Below, piece after piece: positions 55,990 to 64,000 of a DNA stretch of 64,000 nt. The stretch is from Nemertoderma westbladi (lineage: Eukaryota; Xenacoelomorpha; Nemertodermatida; Nemertodermatidae), in assembly GCA_032718475.1 (NCBI GenBank), contig JAUCBJ010008499.1, positions 62,001-126,000 on the forward strand, given 5' to 3'. Each line of letters opens with the position of its first letter. The stretch's first letter is position 1. The position numbers and the translations under genes are program-made. The notes below the pieces were generated by a model. The model searched no databases. It saw only the letters and a list, made by a program, of their open reading frames with translations, and was not told where the DNA came from.

Positions 55990-57476
55990 GAGCGATATAC
56001 TCTACCTTTACAAGCGTTTGTTGATAGCTTGATACGCGGCTACGTTGGTCCAACTACTACGGAGGACGATGGTCGTTATATCTAACCGCCAATGTCCCGG
56101 AAGCAACTTGCGCGTGGGTTGGACTGTAGAAAGTTCACCGCTCGCTATACGCATCGTAATGGTATGTATATGGACTTCTTAACTACTGGTCATCCTATCG
56201 ACCTACACGATACGAACGATATAGACACCAAAAGGGAAATGGTTTTATTTAAATATCATACCCAGCGGAAGCGGAACGATAAACTGAGACTCGAACACGA
56301 AAATTCTATTCGAAACCGACTCGAAAGTGAAGATGTTGAAGAGCCGGATAAACGCAGCGACCTCATCAAAATATCTGGAATTCTTGAGAGAAACATATCT
56401 CAATATTACCAGTCAACAGAATCTAGAAACTCGATATCCTCCAAGTATACATCATGACCGCATGGTAGAACTCAAACGGCTCTATTCCACTATGATGTAT
56501 CTTACCGCTGATCGACCGCTGCCTGTTGCACCGGATAGCTTCGAACGGATGGAGGAGTATTGTGAACTGGAGAAAGATCACTCGAGTTTCCCCTACAAGA
56601 CGTGCGTCTTTGGTGTTGGTGCGATGGATGCCCTAGACCCAACCAACAAATGGAAAGACCTAAACATCCGTGGAGACGTTGTATTAAACACGGTTTTACT
56701 CGCTATACTTACGGGAGTTTCGAGCGAAATTTGTTTGACGTATCACCTACGCTCGTTCGACTCAGACGATCCTTAAATAAACCAATGATCAGAGTTTCGG
56801 AATACTCGATCAGACCTCCTCATTCCCTAGTGAGACCTCAGACTCTTGATCCTATTAGTATGATGGATCCTCCCGAGCTGTACTCACTGCTCAAAGATCT
56901 AGTGTTACCTGAACAATTAGTCGGTGGCACCCGGTTGTGGGCTTCCTAGATATTAGCCCATCCTACCTAGCCGGATTGGGACGCGGACATTTAATATCGC
57001 CGTTTAACCCTTACCATCGTCCCGGCTTAACACGATATAACCTGTCACCAAAGTGGCGGAGAACGTTGTACCAAACGAGTTAAACGCTATTCTACAAGGA
57101 TCAGAAGGGAAACCTGCGTTTGTTCAGATAAGCGTGAGTTGTAACAGCAAGTCCAGGCGATAAACGAATTGTCTTTATCTCAGTTCGATTGTGAAATCCA
57201 GAATCTCTAAGAAGATATCGAACTTAGACAACCCCATTCTCTGCGAGAGTTTTTGGATGAACGTATCCAGCTGCGAGCGGAGGAGGATCAGCTCGAGGAG
57301 AAGCATATTGAAACGGCGGATACCCCGACCATAATCCTACACCTTCTGATGCAATCATATTGCACCCTTCACCCAGGATTTATAGCCCTCCTAGTAAAGT
57401 GGCTCGCCCCAAAGAGAAAAGGACTCTTGCTAGCCTCAAAAAACTGCGTAAACGCCGTCTGCGTAAGAAAGGCTAA
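55990..57476 (+). pseudogene. Broken relative of the BEL/Pao second ORF
   Basis: Coding remains in three plus-strand frames with frameshifts and stops: 56092-56457, 56327-56776, 56602-56949, and a tail ending at the TAA 57474-57476. LKRLYSTMMYLTADRPLPVA aligns with IARLYHMNMYLRHEEPLPAV of the second ORF. Further on, IRPPHSLVRPQTLDP aligns with RPPRPITPTVTTLDP at the matching place. The end is very basic (LKKLRKRRLRKKG), preceded by a charged coiled-coil-like stretch. It has no visible CCHC knuckles and is much shorter than 1,235 residues. It starts immediately at the outer edge of the 5' LTR, in the opposite orientation. Related but diverged copy of the same protein family, by inference. Confidence 0.55.
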
Positions 57477-57924
57477 CTGTTTAGAGTATCTTTATATTTT
57501 AGAAACTGTGATTTGTTATATTTTATAGACTTAAATCCCATTTTCTGGGAGCGGTGTAAAAGCTTTTGCGTAATTAGCCGGTTATTTTCCCCGTAAAGTA
57601 CTCTGTGGTTGGTTTACCAGGCATAAAAAGGCCGTGTCCTTACTGTACGGGTGTTTTAGAGGACATAAAAGTCATTTCTTCTGTATTTGTACTTTAGAGG
57701 ACATAATCCGCAATCTCGTGACGCAATAAGCTGGATCCTCTTGAAAACAGTGTCGCTACCATGACGACGGCTAACAGCTGATATTGCCACGTCGAACATT
57801 TCTTTGTTCTTTGTTCTCTCTTTGTACGGTCGACCAATCAGAGCGTTTTTTGGACTCTGTGCTGGAGGTTGGATACAGAAACTCATGAATTCAGTGTTAT
57901 GTCTTTGCCCAGAGCCTAATAACT
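57477..57924. other. Spacer before the repeat block
   Basis: Contains two short direct copies of TTTAGAGGACATAA (57,654-57,703). No gene. Confidence 0.5.
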
Positions 57925-59474
57925 ATGACGTTTTAATTACTTTAGATCAATTAAAGACACAATTAATAAAGCAAATCACTTGAACTAATTAAAAACTATA
58001 ATAGAATGGCGTATGTGGATTACATCTGTATAATTTTTAAGTATAATTATTTAAATCTTATACTGTAAAACAATTAATTTCCTTTAAAAGGCAGGTTGAA
58101 AATGGTGTTTTTACCGTAATCAACTTAATTAACTAATTAACTGCTATTATCTTAGCTTCTCGAAGGCCACACGGAAATTCTACTTGGAAAATTTCTAAAC
58201 TTTTGCCAAACAACATGTGTACCAAGTTTGGATAGATTTCATCAAAGATTGGCTGAGTTATTAACGTTTAAAATTGGACGCGACAGAACGATAGAACGAC
58301 AGAACGACACGTTCGTGGGGCCTTCGCGCAGCACGAGGCCCAGTTATTAGATACAAATTAAAATTGAGCGACTGTATCACAAAATCAGGTTTTGAGAAAT
58401 TTACCCACACCACCAATCAATCAAAGAAAGGGGGACAGTACGTGTTCACCCCCTTTAATCCCCCCCCCCCCCCCCCCCCCAACCTTCCCAACCACCAATA
58501 CATAACCGGGACATCTACCACCCACGGAAGGGTAGCACGAACTTATTTCCAATCGCACGTTAAATATGCAAAGCCAGGTGGTTTATAGGAATATAATAAA
58601 CGCAGTACTCGTTTTCATTATAAGCCTCTTTGCGTTCGTCCTGTTTTGTATTTAAATATATTTCTTAAACGCAGGCTGACGATATTTATAATAATAATAA
58701 CTAGGGATGCGATCAATATGTGAAGCCAGGTGGTTTATATAATAATTTAGTCAACGAGGTACTCGTCTTCATTATATGCCTCGTTGCGCTCGTCGCTTGT
58801 CCTGTTTTGTCATAAAATATTTTTCCTAAACGCAGACTGACGATCTTTATACAGTTATAACTATGCGAAGTTTCGAAACTGTGCGATACATCTATGTGGA
58901 GATGTGTGATATGTGGAGATGTGTGATACAACGCCAACGCATCTTATGCCGATGTAGTAATATGGGTATTGAAATAATATTAAATCAATGTACACTCTTA
59001 AAGCTGCAGCGAAAAAATGTAGCTAATTTCCTAGGTTACATATAAAATAATAATATTATTTTTAAGAACATTAATTTTACTACTTTGCAAAAATTCAATT
59101 AAAAAATAACCAGACATATACATTGTGGAATAAACTATTTCAGATAAGCCTACACAACAGCCATGCCATGGATGGTATTTATGTTATTATATCTGTCATT
59201 TACCTGAGATAGCAATACAACACTTATAGTAGAGTCAATACAGGAAGGATGTTGGGATGTTGGAATGCTGCCTGGGCTGGAATAGCAATACTGGTTGCCT
59301 ATTACAATTTCTCTCTGGTTAGTCTACAGCCACAACTCCAAGCTAGCTCCACACCAGCAGAGACATGACCAATAATCATTCCCAGCAACTAGCTGCTGCC
59401 TTACACACACATCCTTCCATCTTACCAGCATGTTAGCCAATAAATGAGCAGTATTTAATGAGAATCAATTTTTT
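57925..59474. repeat. ~1.55-kb repeat unit, copy 1
   Basis: Begins TGACGTTTTAATTACTTTAG and ends in AATGAGCAGTATTTAATGAG. It contains ACAGAACGAC short repeats, a GC-rich hairpin (GGGGCCTTCGCGCAGCACGA...), a poly-C tract and two internal ~160-bp direct copies starting at the GCCAGGTGGTTTATA motif. No intact coding frame and no terminal inverted repeats seen. Confidence 0.85.
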
Positions 59475-62400
59475 ATGACGTTTTAATTACTTTAGATCAA
59501 TTAAAGACACAATTAATAAAGCAAATCACTTGAACTAATTAAAAACTATAATAGAATGGGGTATGTGGATTACATCTGTATAATTTTTAATTATAATTAT
59601 TTAAATCTTATACTGTAAAACAATTAATTTCCTTTAAAAGGCAGGTTGAAAATGGTGTTTTTACCGTAATAACTTAATTAACTAATTAACTGCTATTATC
59701 TTAGCTTCTCGAAGGCCACAAGGAAATTCTACTTGGAAAATTTCTAAACTTTTGCCAAACAACATGTGTACCAAGTTTGGATAGATTTCATCAAAGATTG
59801 GCCGAGTTATTAACGTTTAAAATTGAACACTGCAAAAAAAGCGACAGAACGACAGGTTGATTAATGGTACCACTACGCTAAGGCTCACTCACTTCGTGGC
59901 TCGCCCCACAGAACGACAGGTTGATTAATGGTACCACTACGCTAAGGCTCACTCACTTCGTGGCTCGACCCACAAGATTCACGATGGTATACAATATGAG
60001 TTAGTCATAAATATCATACGCGCAGAAGTTGAATAGTTCTGATAAAAATATAAGATTTCGATATACAGTTAGCGTGTGCAGCAAAAGAACACGTTCGTGG
60101 GGCCTTCGCGCAGCACGAGGCCCAGTTATGAGATACAAATTAAAATTGAGCGACTGTATCACAAAATCAGGTTTTGAGAAATTTACCCACACCACCAATC
60201 AATCAAAGAAAGGGGGACAGTACGTGTTCACCCCTTTTAATCCCCCCCCCCCCCACCCTTCCCAACCACCAATACATAACCGCGACATCTACCACCCACG
60301 GAAGGGTAGCACGAACTTATTTCCAATCGCACGTTCAATATGCAAAGCCAGGTGGTTTATAGGAATATAATAAACGCAGTACTCGTATTCATTATAAGCC
60401 TCGTTGCGTTCGTCCTGTTTTGTATTTAAATATATTTCGTAAACGCAGGCTAGGACGTTCTTTATAATAATAATAACTAGGGATGCGATCAATATGTGAA
60501 GCCAGGTGGTTTATATAATAATTTAGTCAACGCAGTACTCGTCTTCATTATATGCCTCGTTGCGCTCGTCGCTTGTCCTGTTTTGTTATAAAATATTTTT
60601 CCTAAACGCAGACTGACGATCTTTATACAGTTATAACTATGCGAAGTTTCGAAACTGTGCGAGTAACTGTTGATACATCTATGTGGATATGTGTGATATG
60701 TGGAGATGTGTGATACAACGCCAACGCATCTTATGCCGATGTAGTAATATGGGTATTGAAATAATATTAAATTAATGTACACTCTTAAAGCTGCAGCGAA
60801 AAAATGTAGCTAATTTCCTAGGTTACATATAAAATAATAATATTATTTTTAAGAACATTAATTTTACTACTTTGCAAAAATTCAATTAAAAAATAACCAG
60901 ACATATACATTGTGGAATAAACTATTTCAGAAGCCTACACAACAGCCATGCCATGGATAGTATTTATGTTATAATATCTGTCATTCACCTGAGATAGCAA
61001 TACAACATTTATAGTGAATTTAACCCTATTAGTACCGGGCTATAAAATGTTGTACAAATACCGGGAGGGGGTCATATTGACCCCCCCCTCTAAAATCTAC
61101 AAATATTTACGAAAACGTCTGGTTTTTTGTTTGTACGTAGGTATCACTTGTCTGGATCCGATCGAAAAAAAAAATTTTCGAAAAAATGTACTGGGGTGGT
61201 TATATTGCAGCACCAAAATTACAAGTAGTGCACAATTTTCACAAAATTTGAAAGTTACATTTTCGGCTAATTATTTTTCAATACAGGTTTTTTGGGGTAC
61301 AAAATACATTGGAAAATATTTAAAAATGATATGATTACTATAAATGGCTGTTTAGTCCTCTCTGCGTAGGAAAAAAATGAAAAAAACAAGTAACCAGCAC
61401 TTTTCAGTTAGAACACAAAATTTTTAATTCACTTATACGATGCTATAAATTCACATTTTCAGGTTTTCGAGGGCGCTGATTCTAATGGAATACATTTCTA
61501 ATATGCCAGATCATTGCTACTTGTATTTTTCGGCGTAATTTAGCAAATTTTGGTGCTAGCACAAAATTTCGTACCCATCACCAAAAAGTACAAGTTTGCG
61601 ATGTCCAGTGCTGTTTTTATTGATTCCATCGGATTCAGGACCCTCATAAACCCGTATAACGCAAGAAACAAGGTGATACTATCTACTTATCAATTTGCAT
61701 ATTTTCCAAAATTTGGTGCTGGCACAACAATTTTCACCCACCGGCGAAAAATACAGGTTTGAGAACTCTTATGAAATTTTTACTGATTCCATTGAATTCA
61801 GAACCATCACAAACCCGTATAACGCAAGAAACAAGGTGACACAATCAATTGATATATTTGATGGTTTTCAAAATTTGGTGCTAGCACCACATTTTGCACC
61901 CACATCCGAAAAATACAAGTTTGAGATGTCTTGTTCGATAATTATATTTTCCATTGAATTCAGAACAGCCATAAACCTCTAAAACGCAAGAAATAAATTG
62001 TCACAAGAAATTTTATATATTGAATGGATTTTCAAAATTTCGTGTTAGCACCAAAATTAGCACACAGCACCGAAAAATACAAGTTTGATACGCTTGGTTC
62101 AACTCGTATATATTTCATCGAATCCAGAACCTCAAAAAACCCCAATTGCGTAAAAAACAAGTTTCAAACAATCAATTTACAAAATTGACTTATTTCAAAA
62201 TTTGGTGCTGGCACCAAAATTTGGCACCCATCGAAAAAAACAAGTTTGAAATTTCTAAATCAATTTATATGAATTCCATCCAATTTCTAAGACCAAAAAA
62301 CCGGTGTAAATCAAAAATAGAGATGTTACAATTCATATTTAATGAAATGTAATTTTCAAAAAACGTCTCAAAAAAAGTGCCAAAAGTAGGGTTTAAAAAT

Positions 62401-62784
62401 GGTGCTATAACTCGAAAAGTACCGAATATTTTTGAAAACGGTTTTCACTACCATGAAGACAATAGATTTTTAGGAAAAGTCATAAAGTTTCAGATTCCCA
62501 ACTGCGTATGTTTCAGAATTATAATAAAAAAACCACGGGGGGGGTCATATTGACCCCCCCCCCCCCCGGGTTTAATAGGGTTAAAGAATGCTGTCTGGGC
62601 TGGAATAGCAATACTGGTTGTCTATTACTATTCCTCTCTGGTTAGTCTTAGCAACAACTCCCAGCCAGCAGCAGAGACTTGACCAATAATCATTCCCAGC
62701 AACTGGGAATGACACACACATCCCATCTATGTACCAGCATGTTGGCCAATAAATGAGCAGTATTTAATGAGAATAAATTTTTTT
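59475..62784. repeat. ~1.75-kb repeat unit, copy 2, interrupted by a piggyBac-like insertion
   Basis: Same unit as copy 1. It has an extra ~65-bp tandem duplication (about 59,850-59,985, GGTTGATTAATGGTACCACT...) and is split by the element 61024-62580. Confidence 0.85.
61024..62580. mobile_element. piggyBac-like non-autonomous element (1.56 kb) with TTAA target duplication
   Basis: Flanked by TTAA at 61020-61023 and 62581-62584. Ends are CCCTATTAGTACCGGG and, reversed, CCCTATTAAACCCGGG. Both ends then carry a C/G-run with GGTCATATTGACC (61070-61082 and 62543-62555). CCC-starting ends with TTAA duplication are diagnostic of piggyBac-type transposition. No transposase ORF. The interior has about five imperfect ~160-bp repeats, each with a palindrome built on AAATTTGGTGCTGGCACC (around 61,547, 61,710, 61,871, 62,035 and 62,200). 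Copy 1 of the surrounding repeat shows the unoccupied site. Confidence 0.85.
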
Positions 62785-64000
62785 TGCCGTTTTAATTACT
62801 TTAGATCAATTAAAGACACAATTATTAAAGCAAATCACTTGAACTAATTAAAAACTATAATAGAATGGGGTATGTGGATTACATCTGTATAATTTTTAAT
62901 TATAATTATTTAAATCTTATACTGTAAAACAATTAATTTCCTTTAAAAGGCAGGTTGAAAATGGTGTTTTTACCGTAATAACTTAATTAACTAATTAACT
63001 GCTATTATCTTAGCTTCTCGAAGGCCACACTGAAATTCTACTTGGAAAATTTCTAAACTTTTGCCAAACAACATGTGTACCAAGTTTGGATAGATTTCAT
63101 CAAAGATTGGCCGAGTTATTAACGTTTAAAATTGAACGCGAAAGAACGACAGAACGACAGAACGACACGTTCGTGGGGCCTTCGCGCAGCACGAGGCCCA
63201 GTTATGAGATACAAATTAAAATTGAGCGACTGTATCACAAAATCAGGTTTTGAGAAATTTACCCACACCACCAATCAATCAAAGAAAGGGGGACAGTACG
63301 TGTTCACCCCTTTTAATCCCCCCCCCCCCCCCCACCCTTCCCAACCACCAATACATAACCGCGACATCTACCACCCACGGAAGGGTAGCACGAACTTATT
63401 TCCAATCGCACGTTCAATATGCAAAGCCAGGTGGTTTATAGGAATATAATAAACGCAGTACTCGTATTCATTATAAGCCTCGTTGCGTTCGTCCTGTTTT
63501 GTATTTAAATATATTTCTTAAACGCAGGCTAGGACGTTCTTTATAATAATAATAACTAGGGATGCGATCAATATGTGAAGCCAGGTGGTTTATATAATAA
63601 TTTAGTCAACGCAGTACTCGTCTTCATTATATGCCTCGTTGCGCTCGTCGCTTGTCCTGTTTTGTTATAAAATATTTTTCCTAAACGCAGACTGACGATC
63701 TTTATACAGTTATAACTATGCGAAGTTTCGAAACTGTGCGAGTAACTGTTGATACATCTATGTGGATATGTGTGATATGTGGAGATGTGTGATACAACGC
63801 CAACGCATCTTATGCCGATGTAGTAATATGGGTATTGAAATAATATTAAATTAATGTACACTCTTAAAGCTGCAGCGAAAAAATGTAGCTAATTTCCTAG
63901 GTTACATATAAAATAATAATATTATTTTTAAGAACATTAATTTTACTACTTTGCAAAAATTCAATTAAAAAATAACCAGACATATACATTGTGGAATAAA
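62785..64000. repeat. ~1.55-kb repeat unit, copy 3, cut by the window edge
   Basis: Closely matches copies 1 and 2. The poly-C tract differs in length in all three copies, as expected for slippage. Confidence 0.85.

Noticed and set aside
36917-55994. Target-site duplication of the BEL/Pao element
   Set aside because: Flanks cagtg and gagcg agree at only three of five positions.
58364-63449. Short plus-strand frames with poly-proline, repeated three times
   Set aside because: Created by the poly-C tract in the 1.55-kb repeat. Tract length differs between copies, so the frame is not kept.

Overview
The window is AT-rich metazoan nuclear DNA: GT-AG introns, an extracellular-matrix gene, a minor-spliceosome gene, a BEL/Pao retrotransposon, non-LTR and piggyBac-like remnants, and very large tandem arrays inside introns. 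The mix fits a marine invertebrate. I cannot name the species or phylum. All calls come from reading the sequence; nothing was searched.

Left part, 1-33,775, minus strand. The 3' portion of a FRAS1/FREM-family (FREM2-like) basement-membrane gene. Twelve exons join with consistent phases: 33620-33775, 16832-17059, 13434-13640, 12914-13072, 11592-11777, 10451-10590, 10158-10313, 8934-9650, 4552-4756, 2140-2378, 824-1079 and 1-436 (running off the left edge). They encode about three Calx-beta domains and then the long conserved C-terminal region. An intronless RNPC3 gene (U11/U12-65K) lies inside one intron on the same strand. Five tandem arrays fill introns: a ~62-bp array (2.38-2.88 kb), a 17-bp array (4.88-8.87 kb), a 23-bp array (12.05-12.90 kb), a 33/35/37-bp satellite of about 15.6 kb (17.05-32.69 kb) and a ~51-bp array (32.8-33.6 kb). 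Three of these carry the neighbouring splice site, with or without exon edge, inside the repeat unit. The 16.6-kb intron 17060-33619 is almost wholly two such arrays, one grown from its own acceptor and one from its own donor.

Middle, 34-57.5 kb. A TIR element carrying an APE-type endonuclease fragment, a tRNA-like sequence, a decayed non-LTR reverse transcriptase, and then a 19-kb BEL/Pao LTR retrotransposon on the minus strand (36922-55989, 2.2-kb LTRs, TG...CA ends). It has an intact 2,764-codon gag-pol ORF and a second intact 1,235-codon ORF downstream, with three CCHC zinc knuckles and an RGRG tail, of unknown function. A 16-18-bp palindrome recurs eight times across the element, in coding and non-coding parts and in all three reading frames. 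To its right lies a broken plus-strand relative of the second ORF.

Right end, 57.9-64 kb. Three copies of a ~1.55-kb repeat. The second is interrupted by a 1.56-kb piggyBac-like non-autonomous element with TTAA target duplication. I saw no genes here.
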